From Planctomycetota bacterium (lineage in GTDB: Bacteria; Planctomycetota; UBA1135; JACQFD01), in assembly GCA_016792805.1 (NCBI GenBank), contig JAEUHX010000018.1, positions 62,001 through 126,000 on the forward strand: a stretch of DNA of 64,000 bases, read 5' to 3'. Below, piece by piece: positions 40,496 through 49,872 of the stretch (position 1 is the first letter of the stretch; each line of letters opens with the position of its first letter). Both the position numbers and the translations under genes were made by a program. The notes below the pieces were generated by a model. That model was not told where the DNA came from. It searched no databases and saw nothing but the letters and a program-made list of their open reading frames with translations.

Positions 40496-41125
40496 CTACC
40501 CGGCGATCGGCCCCCGGACATGCGGCTCCGCCATGCGTGCCACATATTTCGCGATCACGTCGGCCTCGAGGTGCACACCGTCGCCCGGCCGCCGATCGCC
40601 GAGCGTCGTCCGATCGAGCGTGTGCGGCACAAGGGCGATCGTAACAATACTCGTTCGATCCGGCAGGTCGACAAGCGCCGCAATGGTAAGGCTCACGCCG
40701 TCGACGGCGATCGACCCCTTCTCGACTAAGAATCGTGTCAGAGCCGGCGGGACGTCGACATCGAGCTCGGCCCATTCGCCGAGGCGCTCCAGCCTTCGGA
40801 CGCGCCCGAGACCGTCGACGTGTCCCTGAACGAGATGGCCACCGAGCCGATGCCCGAGCGCCATGGCGCGCTCGACATTCATCCGCTCACCCACCTTCAC
40901 GGCGCCGAAGCGAGTCCGCGAAAGCGTCTCCGGCGAGAGCTCAAATTTCGCCCGTGCGCCCTCGAGGGCCGCAACGGTGAGGCAGACGCCGCTGACGGCG
41001 ATCGAGTCTCCGAGGGCGACGCCCTCGGAAAGTGGACCGAGATCCACCACTATGTCGAGCCCTCCGTCTGCTCGCGTTTCGACGCGAGAGACGGTCCGGG
41101 CCTGCTCAACGATGCCGGTGAACAT
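40496..41125 (-). CDS. ribE: Riboflavin synthase alpha chain
   Basis: Dismutates two 6,7-dimethyl-8-ribityllumazine molecules to riboflavin. The ATG at 41123-41125 gives MFTGIVEQARTVSRVETRAD. Two lumazine-binding repeats are visible: GVALGDSIAVSGVCLTVAAL and LVEKGSIAVDGVSLTIAALV, with GHLVQGHVDGLGRVRRLE between them and a KYVARM end. At 209 residues it is of normal length. The gene is divergent from the molybdopterin oxidoreductase; no other rib genes or FMN riboswitch are seen. Confidence 0.96.
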   Translation of the reverse strand: MFTGIVEQARTVSRVETRADGGLDIVVDLGPLSEGVALGDSIAVSGVCLTVAALEGARAKFELSPETLSRTRFGAVKVGERMNVERAMALGHRLGGHLVQGHVDGLGRVRRLERLGEWAELDVDVPPALTRFLVEKGSIAVDGVSLTIAALVDLPDRTSIVTIALVPHTLDRTTLGDRRPGDGVHLEADVIAKYVARMAEPHVRGPIAG

Positions 41126-41250
41126 GGCCCGATGGTAGCGGACCGCGGCAGCCGCCAACGCGCCGCTTGTCCTGCGACACCGCCCCGCGACGCGGCCCAC
41201 AGGCTCCGACCCGGTTCTCCCATGGGAGTCCGCCGCCGTAGTCTCTCGCC

Positions 41251-43239
41251 GTGAAGCGCAAGACCTTACCGAGCGTTTGTCCTCTCGACTGTCCCGACCG
41301 CTGCGCACTCGACGTCACCGTGGAGGGCGACCAAGTCCTGAAACTCGACGGATCGAAGCGCTCGCCCCTCACCGCCGGATACATTTGCGCAAAAGTAAGA
41401 AACTTCAAGACGCGCCTCGACGCACCGAATCGCGTCTTGACGCCGATGCGGCGCACCGGCCCGAAGGGAAGCGGGCTGTATGAACCGGCCGGATGGGACG
41501 AAGCGATCTCCGCGATCTCCGCCAGGCTCCGCGCCATCGCAGCCGAGCACGGCCCCGAAGCCGTTCTCCCCTATTCGTACAGCGGTTCCAACGGCCTGCT
41601 CACGAGCCAGGCGATGGACGAGCGGTTCTGGAATCGCTTTGGCTCCTCACAAATCCAGCGGACTTTCTGCGCCGCGAATACGGGAGCGGGATGGACCTCC
41701 GTCTTCGGTGATCTGCCGGGCTCCGATCCCGCCGACCTCGTGAATTCCGATGCCATCGTATTGTGGGGTGTGAATCCGTCCGTGAGCGGCATTCACCTCG
41801 TGCCGCTCGTGCGCGAAGCGAAAAGGCGCGGCGCATTCTTGGCGGTGATTGACCCGCGGCGAACGCCGCTCGCGCGCCAGGCCGACCTTCACATCTCCCT
41901 TCACCCGGGCTCCGACGTCGCCATCGCGCTCGCGATGGTGGGTGTTGCCATTCGGGAGAATCTGTGGGATCGCGAGTTCGTACAGAAATTCTGCCGCGGC
42001 TTCGACGCGCTGGCCACCACGGCCGAAGAGTGGACTCTCGAGCGTGCTTCCGCTTTGGCGCGCGTTCCGGCGGAGTCGATCGCGGCGCTGCCTCGCGCCC
42101 TCGCACGGGCGCGGGCGCCGTACTTCCGGGTCGGCTGGGGACTCGAGCGCAATCGCAACGGCACGGACGCCGTGCGCTCGGTCCTCATGTTCCGCGCCAT
42201 CGTCGGGAAATTTGGAACTCTCGGCGCGGGAGCCGCGCTGTCGACGACGCGCGGCTATCGATTCGCTCTCGACAAGGCGCAGGGGACGCAGCTTCGCAAG
42301 CGCCCTGCGCGCAGCTTCAACATGAGTGAGATCGGCCGCATTCTCGACGAAGCCCGCGGTCCCGCGATCCACGCTCTTTTTGTGTACAATTGCAATCCGC
42401 TCGCGACGGCACCGGCCCAGACTCGGTTCGAACGGGCGCTGCGCCGCGAATCGCTCTTCACCGTCGTGCACGAGCAGCTCTGGACCGACACCTGCGACTA
42501 CGCCGACTGGGTTCTGCCCGCCACGACGTTCCTCGAACATCGCGAGCTCTCCCGCAGCTATGGCGGCTACGCAGTCCAGTGGGCAGATCCGGTCGTCGCG
42601 CCGCGCGGCGATGCCCGCTCGAACCATGCCCTCTTCACCGCGCTGGCGAAGGCGATGGGATTCATGGAGCCCGAACTCGCCGTGACCGAGGAGGCTCTCG
42701 CATCTGAGGTCCTCGCAGGCCTCGGAAGGCGCCAAGTTTCGCTCCCGGAGCTGCAGCGCGACCGATTCGTACCTCTTGAGCCAATGCGCCCCTTCGTCGA
42801 CGTACTCCCGAGCAGGGGCTACGTCGACCTCGCAGGGGCGTCGCCGCCTCGATATCGCCCGTTCCCAGCCGATCCACAGCTTCCCCTCGTTCTCATCACG
42901 CCAGCCTCCGACGAGGCGATCTCCTCGACGCTCTTCGAGCGCCTTCCGCCGGGAACCGGCAGGCTTTCGCTCGCGCCGTCGGACGCCCAAGCCCGAGGCT
43001 TAAATGCCGGCGATCGGGTCCGCGCCTGGAACTCACTCGGCGAGGTGTGCGCCCTGCTCGAAATCGACAAAGACCTTTCGCCCGGCACCGCCTCCATGCC
43101 CAAGGGTCTCTGGCGCTCAGCAACGCTCAACCGTTGGACCGCCAACGCCTTGATTCCCGACCACGTCGACGAGCTTGGAGGCGGCGCCTGCTACAACGAC
43201 GCGCGCATTGAGGTGGAGCTCGCTGGCGACGCCGGGTAG
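41251..43239 (+). CDS. Molybdopterin-dependent oxidoreductase
   Basis: A 662-residue member of the DMSO reductase superfamily with a GTG start at 41251. An N-terminal 4Fe-4S site is suggested by CPLDCPDRCALDVTVEGDQV and a fourth Cys in GYICAKVRNF. Cofactor-binding parts include LLTSQAMDERFWNRFGSSQI, SDAIVLWGVNPSVSGIHLVP and DPRRTPLARQADLHISLHPG; the C-terminal domain reads ALIPDHVDELGGGACYNDAR. No twin-arginine signal is visible, so the enzyme looks cytoplasmic. No electron-transfer partner is adjacent, and the substrate cannot be told from sequence. Confidence 0.9.
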   Translation: MKRKTLPSVCPLDCPDRCALDVTVEGDQVLKLDGSKRSPLTAGYICAKVRNFKTRLDAPNRVLTPMRRTGPKGSGLYEPAGWDEAISAISARLRAIAAEHGPEAVLPYSYSGSNGLLTSQAMDERFWNRFGSSQIQRTFCAANTGAGWTSVFGDLPGSDPADLVNSDAIVLWGVNPSVSGIHLVPLVREAKRRGAFLAVIDPRRTPLARQADLHISLHPGSDVAIALAMVGVAIRENLWDREFVQKFCRGFDALATTAEEWTLERASALARVPAESIAALPRALARARAPYFRVGWGLERNRNGTDAVRSVLMFRAIVGKFGTLGAGAALSTTRGYRFALDKAQGTQLRKRPARSFNMSEIGRILDEARGPAIHALFVYNCNPLATAPAQTRFERALRRESLFTVVHEQLWTDTCDYADWVLPATTFLEHRELSRSYGGYAVQWADPVVAPRGDARSNHALFTALAKAMGFMEPELAVTEEALASEVLAGLGRRQVSLPELQRDRFVPLEPMRPFVDVLPSRGYVDLAGASPPRYRPFPADPQLPLVLITPASDEAISSTLFERLPPGTGRLSLAPSDAQARGLNAGDRVRAWNSLGEVCALLEIDKDLSPGTASMPKGLWRSATLNRWTANALIPDHVDELGGGACYNDARIEVELAGDAG

Positions 43240-43318
43240 CGCCCCCTCCGTTCGGTTGACCGTCCTACTCGCCGTCGCTAGTCTTCTCGCCCTTTCTTGC
43301 GACCTATCGCCTCGGCGA

Positions 43319-44014
43319 GTGGCCGTGCTCGTTTACATCCTTTCACTTTTCCCCGAAGCGCTCGAAGCCTACCTCGCCAATGGGGTGCTTCGAATCGCGC
43401 GCGAGAGCGGGAAGCTGGATGTGCGGCTGCTGAACTTCCGTGATTTCACGAAAGATAAGCATCGCAGCGTAGACGACCGGCCGTTCGGCGGCGGCCCCGG
43501 CATGGTGCTCCGACCGGAGCCCATTTTCGAGGCCATCGAATGGGTCGAGTCAAGAGAAGGAACCTTCCACAAGGTCCTGCTGACTCCCGAGGGCCGCCCC
43601 TTTCGCCAATCCAAAGCGGAGGAGCTCTCGGGCAAGGAAAAGTTGCTCTTTCTCTGCGGCCGCTACGAGGGCTTCGACCAGCGCGTGCTCGACGGATTCC
43701 CCTGGGAATTCGTCTCTCTCGGCGATTTTGTATTGTCGGGAGGCGAGCTCCCTGCTCTCGTCGTCCTCGAAGCGACGGTGCGACTGCTCCCGGGCGTTTT
43801 GGGAGATGAAGAGTCGATCGTGCACGAGTCCTTCACCACGGGGCTGCTCGATCATCCCCACTACACCCGGCCTCGCGACTTCCGCGGATCCAAAGTCCCG
43901 GAGGTGCTCGCGAGCGGAGACCACGAGGCGATTCGGAAATGGCGCGCTCAGCAATCTCTCGAGCGCACCCGCCGGCTTCGCCCCGATCTCCTCGAATCGC
44001 GTGAGCCCCGCTGA
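43319..44014 (+). CDS. trmD: tRNA (guanine-N1)-methyltransferase TrmD
   Basis: Methylates G37 of tRNAs reading CNN codons. The GTG at 43319 gives VAVLVYILSLFPEALEAYLA, matching the TrmD start (usually MRIDVLTLFPE). Motifs are DDRPFGGGPGMVLRPEPI, LLFLCGRYEGFDQRVLDGF and SLGDFVLSGGELPALVVLEA, which form the SAM-binding trefoil knot. At 231 residues it is of normal length. It precedes rplS, as in most bacteria, but rpsP and rimM are not upstream. Confidence 0.96.
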   Translation: MAVLVYILSLFPEALEAYLANGVLRIARESGKLDVRLLNFRDFTKDKHRSVDDRPFGGGPGMVLRPEPIFEAIEWVESREGTFHKVLLTPEGRPFRQSKAEELSGKEKLLFLCGRYEGFDQRVLDGFPWEFVSLGDFVLSGGELPALVVLEATVRLLPGVLGDEESIVHESFTTGLLDHPHYTRPRDFRGSKVPEVLASGDHEAIRKWRAQQSLERTRRLRPDLLESREPR

Positions 44015-44133
44015 ACGGAAACGTTCGCCGGAACGCGCGCGACCGTTGCCGTGGCGCCGCTTCAAAAGGGGCTCTCCCCAAATTCAACGTTCCAGCTTAT
44101 TCCGACGACCCACTCCGACCACGGTTTCCTCCC

Positions 44134-44526
44134 ATGCAATTCGTCACACGCATTGAGCGGTCCTTTCAGAAGGAGAACGCTCCGTCGTTCCGAGTCGGCG
44201 ACTCTGTAGACGTCCACTACCGCATCAAGGAAGGCGACCGCGAGCGCATTCAGCTCTTCTCCGGTGTCGTCATCGCCATCAAGGGTGGCGGGATGCGCAA
44301 GTCGTTCATCGTTCGACGCATCGTTCAGGGCGAAGGAGTCGAGCGCCAGTTCCCGCTGCACTCGCCTCGCGTCGCGGAAGTCGCCGTGAAGCGCCATGGC
44401 CGCGTTCGCCGCGCCAAGCTCTTCTACCTGCGTCACCGCGTTGGCAAGGCGACGCGCCTCGAGGAGAGCTTCCAGCGCACCGATGCCAAGTCGGAATCCA
44501 AGTCTGGCGGCCAGGCCAAGAAGTAA
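44134..44526 (+). CDS. rplS: 50S ribosomal protein L19
   Basis: L19 lies at the 30S-50S interface. The 130-residue protein has SFRVGDSVDVHYRIKEGDRE, RIQLFSGVVIAIKGGGMRKS and the signature FIVRRIVQGEGVERQFPLHS. A short Ser/Lys/Gly tail (KSESKSGGQAKK) extends it beyond the usual 115 residues. It lies 119 bp after trmD. Confidence 0.97.
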   Translation: MQFVTRIERSFQKENAPSFRVGDSVDVHYRIKEGDRERIQLFSGVVIAIKGGGMRKSFIVRRIVQGEGVERQFPLHSPRVAEVAVKRHGRVRRAKLFYLRHRVGKATRLEESFQRTDAKSESKSGGQAKK

Positions 44527-44909
44527 CGATTCGCCGCTGGAGTCTCCCGAGGTCGGCTCGGGCGTCTCTGGGCAGCCCCTCCGCGAGTGCGCTCAGAATC
44601 TTCCCCATGGGCCCTGGCATCCGCGCGGCGCTTGCGCCGCGCCGTGCTTTTGGCCCCGCGGCAAGCGCCGATCCTTCGGCCGTTCGGTCTGCGCTCGCGC
44701 GATGCGCTGGCTCGCTCCTTCTGGCAGGTCGTTGAGAAACCCATGCCGGCGCTGATAAGCCGCACGCGTTTTTCCTCCATCTCGCGAAAAGTGAACTTCG
44801 AATTGCTCGAAAGCAGTTTTTCAACAACCTGCTAGGCCATCAGGCCCTCTCGAGCACTCACGCTGAGTCCCGATCCTTCGAGCTCTCCACCCACTGCTCC
44901 TTCAAAGCT
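44527..44909 (+). other. Intergenic region between rplS and secDF
   Basis: This 383-bp gap has no gene. After rplS there is a short hairpin (CCCGAG, loop GTCGG, CTCGGG at 44546-44562). A 113-bp element bounded by inverted repeats lies at 44723-44835. No promoter or ribosome-binding site for secDF stood out. Confidence 0.5.
44723..44835. repeat. MITE-like element R with terminal inverted repeats
   Basis: The left end GCAGGTCGTTGAGAAACC and the reverse complement of the right end (GCAGGTTGTTGAAAAACTG) match at nearly every position over 16 bases. The outer right border CTAGCAGGTTGTTGA recurs just after lexA (53834-53848). The interior has no frame of interest. Size and ends fit a non-autonomous element. 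Confidence 0.55.
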
Positions 44910-47807
44910 ATGGTTCAGAATCCCGGCCGCTGGCTACTCCTAAGCATCGGCCTGATTGGGCTCTCCCTGCTCCTGGTCTTCACCAAGGGCATCTCTTTCG
45001 GATCCGACCTGAAGGGCGGCACGCGGCTCGTCTACAGCATTCCCTTTGACGAAGCGCGCTCGTCGGGTCAGCTGCCTTCCGAGGAGTCGAAGGACCAGCT
45101 CCTCGCCAAGACGATCGACGTGATGAACAAGCGCGTCGACGGCCTCGGCCTTCGAGAGATCAATCTTTCTGGCCAAGGCGACGAGCAGATCGTCATGGAA
45201 CTGCCGGGGCTGAGCGAGGCCGAGATTGAGAATATTAAGGAAACGGTCACGTCGCTCGGAAAGCTCGAGTTCCGAATTGTTGCCAACGATAGCGATGGCA
45301 TCGATCTCACGCGCGAGCGCAAGAAGCTCAACGACTACTTCGAGACGGCCGAGGTCAAGCGCCGCCTCGATGCGTGGAAAGAGAAGGAAGCGGCAAAGGC
45401 GCTGACGGCGCCCCGCGATCTGTCGGTTTGGGTGGAGACGCTTCGGGCGTTCCAATCTGTGACAGGCAGCACCGGGCCGGTGAAGGGGGTCCGTTGGTTC
45501 GCCGTCGAGGAGCCGAAGGAGCGAACCTTCGCAACGGCCGATGCCCGCAAGGAGAATCCCAATTTTCTCCCGATGCGGGTCGAGGAGGCGCTCGATCCGA
45601 AGGAGGGCGCCCGATTTGTGTTCCGCGGCGAAGACCTGAACCTAGTGGCGCCGCAGAAAGACCGAAAGGGCAACAACGCGGTGTTCTTCCGGTTCGCCGG
45701 CGACAAGCGCACGGCGTTCACGGATTTCACGGAGAAGTTCACCGGTCGGTCCATGGCGATCGTCCTGAACGAACTCGTGAACACCTATCCGACGATCAAT
45801 GATGTGCTCCCCGGAGAGGGCATTATTGAAAGCAACAAGCTCGGTGGCTTCACCCCGGAGGAAACGCGCAGCTTGATCACCGTCCTGCAGACGGGCTCGC
45901 TGCGCGTGAAGCCGCGCCTGGAATCGGAGTCGCGCATCGGATCGGCGATCGGTGAGGACTCAATCCGACTCGGAATTCTCTCCTCGGGCCTCGCGCTCCT
46001 CGTCACGTTCCTATTCATGCTGGTCTACTACCGGCTGGCGGGGACGATCGCAGCGGTATCGCTCGTCGTGAACGGTATGCTCCTGCTGGGAGTCCTTTCG
46101 CTCTACAACGCGACGCTCACGCTGCCCGGCATCGCTGGATTCATCCTGACGCTCGCGATGGCGGTTGACTCAAACATTCTGATCTATGAGCGCATCCGCG
46201 AGGAGTTCGACCGCGGGCGCGGTCTCGAGCAGGCGGTGCGACTCGGATTCGAGCGCGCATTTGTGACGATCATCGACTCCAACCTGACGACGCTTGTCAC
46301 GAGCCTTGTGCTCTACAAGATCGGAACGGGACCCATCAAGGGACTCGGCATCACGCTGTCGATTGGCATTCTCACCACGCTCTTCGCGGCCCTCGTGTTC
46401 ACCAAGGCGGTTTTTGCCATCCTTCTGGAGCGCAAGGCGCTGCCGGAGGTTCGGATGATGCGCCTCTTCAAGCAGACGCCGAATCTGAACTTCATCTCCA
46501 TTTGGAAGTGGACCGTGGCGATCTCGGTGATCACGTCGATTGCCGGATTAGTGGTCTTCTTTGCGGCGCCGGAGAAGGTCTTTGGAATCGACTTCGTCGG
46601 AGGTGCGACGGCGCGCGTGCGCCTAGAGCGCCCGGTCGAGCTGCAGGAGATGCGCGCGCTGGTGAACGGGAAGGTTTCTGGATTCGACTCGGTTGACCCG
46701 ACGCCGGCGCGCAACGACTTCAGCGAAGTGTCGGGGCAGCCCGGCTACCGCGAGTATCTTGTGAAAGGCAAACTTTCGAGGGAGCAACGCCGCGGAGCGA
46801 ACTCGGAAGGCGAGGCCCTTGCCAATGATGTGGAGCGCTTCCGTTCGGGACTGCGCACCGCATTGGCAGGCCGCGTAATCCCCGACGGTGTGGCCGACCT
46901 GAAACTCGAGCAGAACGCGGCCGGTGGCGCCCAGGCAACGAGTTTCCAGCTTCACTTTTCGAAGTCGGTGCCGCTCGATCGCGTGAAAGAGGCTCTGGCA
47001 ACCGGAGCTGCGGGCCTCACGGGCCTGGAAGTAGCGCCCGCCGCGCCCGGCGCGACGGAAGGGACGTCCTTCCAAGTAAAGTGCGCGGCCCCCGCGACGA
47101 GCGACGCCGATGCGGTGCGCGATGCCGTAGTGAAAGCGTTCAGCCCGGTGCGCGATGTGCTGCCTCTCTCAGATCCATTCCCCGAGGCAAATACCATTCT
47201 TCCGCGCGTGGCCAAGTCGCTTCGGAATAGTGCGATTCTTTCGCTGATTGTCGCGTTCATCCTGATCGTCCTTTATGTGCGGTTTCGATTCCAGGAGTAC
47301 CGCTACGGCATCGGAGGCGTCGTTGGAGTCATCCACGACCTGATCGTGACCCTGGGAGTCGTGGCGCTGGCCAACATGTCGGGGCTCGTCGATGTCGAGA
47401 TCGACATGACGATGATCGCCGTCTTCCTCACGATCGCAGGCTACTCGATTAACGATACGATCGTGATCTATGACCGTATTCGTGAGAATCTGCAGGCTCC
47501 CGATTCCGAACGCATGTCGATGGAGAAGGTCGTCGATGAGTCGTGCAATCAGACGCTCTCGCGTACGCTGCTCACGTCGACGGCCGCATTCCTGAGCTCG
47601 TTACTGATGTTTGCGCTCAATTATGGGAAACACAATCCGCTCGAAGGATTCGGCTTCACCATGATGGTGGGCATCGCGTCGGGCACCTATTCCTCGATCT
47701 GGGTAGCGAGCCTCTTCGTCGTCGGCGTCGAACGCTGGGTGCAGCGCAACCAAAAGGGCGGCGGCGGAAGCGCTCCGGCGAAGCCGGCGGAGCTCGTTCC
47801 CGCCTGA
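44910..47807 (+). CDS. secDF: SecDF fusion, protein export membrane protein
   Basis: SecD and SecF use the proton gradient to pull proteins through SecYEG. Here both are one 965-residue chain. SecD half: LKGGTRLVYSIP, NKRVDGLGLREINLSGQGDE, then six helices with NATLTLPGIAGFILTLAMAV and DSNILIYERIREEFDRG. SecF half starts near LFKQTPNLNFISIWKWTVAI, with GIDFVGGATARVRLERPVEL, and later TIAGYSINDTIVIYDRIREN and LNYGKHNPLEGFGFTMMVGI. The charged Asp residues of the helix 4 motifs are present. The linker domain is long. No yajC precedes it. Confidence 0.96.
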   Translation: MVQNPGRWLLLSIGLIGLSLLLVFTKGISFGSDLKGGTRLVYSIPFDEARSSGQLPSEESKDQLLAKTIDVMNKRVDGLGLREINLSGQGDEQIVMELPGLSEAEIENIKETVTSLGKLEFRIVANDSDGIDLTRERKKLNDYFETAEVKRRLDAWKEKEAAKALTAPRDLSVWVETLRAFQSVTGSTGPVKGVRWFAVEEPKERTFATADARKENPNFLPMRVEEALDPKEGARFVFRGEDLNLVAPQKDRKGNNAVFFRFAGDKRTAFTDFTEKFTGRSMAIVLNELVNTYPTINDVLPGEGIIESNKLGGFTPEETRSLITVLQTGSLRVKPRLESESRIGSAIGEDSIRLGILSSGLALLVTFLFMLVYYRLAGTIAAVSLVVNGMLLLGVLSLYNATLTLPGIAGFILTLAMAVDSNILIYERIREEFDRGRGLEQAVRLGFERAFVTIIDSNLTTLVTSLVLYKIGTGPIKGLGITLSIGILTTLFAALVFTKAVFAILLERKALPEVRMMRLFKQTPNLNFISIWKWTVAISVITSIAGLVVFFAAPEKVFGIDFVGGATARVRLERPVELQEMRALVNGKVSGFDSVDPTPARNDFSEVSGQPGYREYLVKGKLSREQRRGANSEGEALANDVERFRSGLRTALAGRVIPDGVADLKLEQNAAGGAQATSFQLHFSKSVPLDRVKEALATGAAGLTGLEVAPAAPGATEGTSFQVKCAAPATSDADAVRDAVVKAFSPVRDVLPLSDPFPEANTILPRVAKSLRNSAILSLIVAFILIVLYVRFRFQEYRYGIGGVVGVIHDLIVTLGVVALANMSGLVDVEIDMTMIAVFLTIAGYSINDTIVIYDRIRENLQAPDSERMSMEKVVDESCNQTLSRTLLTSTAAFLSSLLMFALNYGKHNPLEGFGFTMMVGIASGTYSSIWVASLFVVGVERWVQRNQKGGGGSAPAKPAELVPA

Positions 47808-47830
47808 TCCTGGCCTCGCGACGCGTTGGA

Positions 47831-47855
47831 CGGCCCGGGGTGAAGTCTCGGGCCG
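47831..47855 (+). terminator. Hairpin after secDF
   Basis: CGGCCCG and CGGGCCG form a 7-bp stem with an 11-base loop, 23 bp past the secDF stop. It is followed by CCAAATCG rather than a U-run, so termination is only a possibility. Confidence 0.35.
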
Positions 47856-48007
47856 CCAAATCGAAGCCCCGCGGAGTTCGCGGCGGAGTCCCCTGCCGCC
47901 ACAAAACGCTGCGATCTTCGCCGGCGGATCGGTAGCTTCTCGGCCGCGAGGGCGTCCCCCACTTGGCGCGATCGGGCGCCGGGTGTTCGGTCTCTCTCCG
48001 CGCAGCC

Positions 48008-48556
48008 ATGCGAGCGCTGATTCTCTTCGCCATTCTGCTTCTCGCGGTGTCGGGTGCCTATCTGTTTCATCAGGCGCGCTTTGGCCCGCTTCAGGCGGCG
48101 TCGCGCCAAGGGTCAACGCTTGGAGGCAAGGAGCTGCCTGGGCTTCCGGGCGACCTGGTGATCGAAATTGGAGGAGGTGAGCCGCCGCTTCTGCCCGCCT
48201 CGGGGCAGCCGGAAGCGGAGCCGGCCGCCGAAGAACCCGTTCCCCTTCGTCCTTCCGCGCAGCCAACCCAGCCGGAGGCCGAGCCGCGGCCCTCCGTGCC
48301 TCCGGGAGAGGTCACACCGGAGGCCGCGCCCAAGGATTCCAAAAAGGAGCCGGAAAAGCGGCTTGACCCAGGAAAAGTACCCTTCCGCAAGGGCTCATCG
48401 CTCTACGCGCTTGCCAAGAAACACTACGGTTCCGGAGATGCAAAAGTGATCCGTGACATCGCATCGGCCAACAAGATCGCTGATGTCACAAAAATTAAGG
48501 AGGGAGCCGTGCTGACTCTTCCTCCTGTTGCCGGCGGCAGGAAGCGAAAAGAGTAA
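48008..48556 (+). CDS. LysM-domain membrane-anchored protein
   Basis: The 182-residue product starts MRALILFAILLLAVSGAYLF, a signal anchor, followed by a Pro/Glu/Ala-rich spacer of about 80 residues and a C-terminal LysM-like domain: VPFRKGSSLYALAKKHYGSG, DAKVIRDIASANKIADVTKI and KEGAVLTLPP. LysM domains bind peptidoglycan, so a wall-linked role is likely. The ATG at 48008 is preferred over an earlier frame start because it begins the hydrophobic segment. It is convergent with hflX, 2 bp away. Confidence 0.82.
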   Translation: MRALILFAILLLAVSGAYLFHQARFGPLQAASRQGSTLGGKELPGLPGDLVIEIGGGEPPLLPASGQPEAEPAAEEPVPLRPSAQPTQPEAEPRPSVPPGEVTPEAAPKDSKKEPEKRLDPGKVPFRKGSSLYALAKKHYGSGDAKVIRDIASANKIADVTKIKEGAVLTLPPVAGGRKRKE

Positions 48557-48558
48557 AG

Positions 48559-49872
48559 CTACAGCTCGTCGTCGGGATCGTCGGCGATCCCGTCGAATTG
48601 CGCTGCGATCGAGCCATGGGCTCGAAGCTGAAGCAGGCGCCCATACAGCGCGCGGCGGAATCGCATGCGCGCGCGCCACCACTCCCCTTCGAATCGCTCC
48701 TCGAGCACGACTCCGCTTCGCCGCAGCTCGGCAAGCGTGCGCCCATCGGAGCTTGCGGCGGACACCGAACCAACGAGCGTCTCTTCATCGAGCTTCGAAC
48801 AGACGGCTGCGTCGAGCCCGTCGAGCCCTTCGCGCGTATGCGCGGAGACAGCGACGCAGGTGCGGCCGCCCTGCTCGTGGGCTCGCAGCGACAGACGATC
48901 TTGAACGCGGTCGAGCTGATTCAATACATAAAGACGCGGAGCTGTGGCGCCGATCTCCTCGAGGGTCGACTCGACCGCTGCAATGCACTCGCTCGCGTCG
49001 TCGCGGGACGCATCCGCGACGACCAGTAATAAGTCCGCAAAAATCGACTCCGCGAGCGTCGCGTGGAAGCTCGCCACGAGGTCGTGGGGAAGGCGGCGAA
49101 CGAATCCCACAGTATCTGAGAGCAGCACTCGGCGCCGGTCGGCGAGCTGCCAAAGCCGCGTTCGCGTGTCGAGCGTCGCGAAGAGCCGATCCGCCACGAG
49201 GGTTTGAGCCCCCGTAAGCGCATTCATCAGGCTCGACTTTCCGGCATTGGTGTACCCGACCAGCGACACGCGGAAGAAGTCCTCGTGGGACGTCGCCTCA
49301 CGCTCACGGCGCGCCTCAATCGTGCGCAGGTCGTCTTTCAGCCTCTCGATTCGCCGACGGATGAGCCGGCGGTCGGTTTCAAGCTGCGTTTCACCGGGGC
49401 CGCGTGTTCCGATGGCGCCCTCCGTTCGCTCGAGATGGGACCACCGACGCTTGAGGCGGGGCAACAGATACTCCAGCTGGGCGAGTTCGACCTGCACCTT
49501 GGCGGCGCGTGTGCGGGCGCGCCGCGCGAAGATATCAAGAATCAGCTCGGTGCGGTCCACAACGCGCACCGCCAGTTCCTCCTCCAGGTGCTGCTTCTGG
49601 CTGGGCGAAAGATCACAATCAAATACGGCCAGATCCGCCTTCGCGAGCACAGCGCGTTCCCTCACCTCGAGCACCTTGCCCTTCCCGATGAAGGTCCTCG
49701 GATCCGGCGCGTGGCGGCTCTGCGTGAGCGACTCAAGAACGATCCCATTCGCCGCCTCGACGAGGCGCTCCATCTCGGCGAGAGAGACCTCGACCGCTTC
49801 CTGACCGGGGAGCGCAATGCCGACGACGATCGCGCGCTCCGGCGGACGGTCAGTATAAGTAAACTCCTTCAA
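48559..49872 (-). CDS. hflX: GTPase HflX
   Basis: HflX splits stalled or heat-damaged ribosomes. The 437-residue protein has the HflX N-domain TFIGKGKVLEVRERAVLAKA and VDRTELILDIFARRARTRAA, the linker GAIGTRGPGETQLETDRRLI, then G1 GYTNAGKSSLMNALTGA (near residue 206), G3 DTVGFVRRLP, G4 NQLD (NKxD in most) and G5 SAHTREGLDGL. The likely start is TTG at 49870-49872, overlapping the nadB stop (TTGA), which implies translational coupling. The Gln in G4 is unusual. Confidence 0.93.
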   Translation of the reverse strand: MKEFTYTDRPPERAIVVGIALPGQEAVEVSLAEMERLVEAANGIVLESLTQSRHAPDPRTFIGKGKVLEVRERAVLAKADLAVFDCDLSPSQKQHLEEELAVRVVDRTELILDIFARRARTRAAKVQVELAQLEYLLPRLKRRWSHLERTEGAIGTRGPGETQLETDRRLIRRRIERLKDDLRTIEARREREATSHEDFFRVSLVGYTNAGKSSLMNALTGAQTLVADRLFATLDTRTRLWQLADRRRVLLSDTVGFVRRLPHDLVASFHATLAESIFADLLLVVADASRDDASECIAAVESTLEEIGATAPRLYVLNQLDRVQDRLSLRAHEQGGRTCVAVSAHTREGLDGLDAAVCSKLDEETLVGSVSAASSDGRTLAELRRSGVVLEERFEGEWWRARMRFRRALYGRLLQLRAHGSIAAQFDGIADDPDDEL

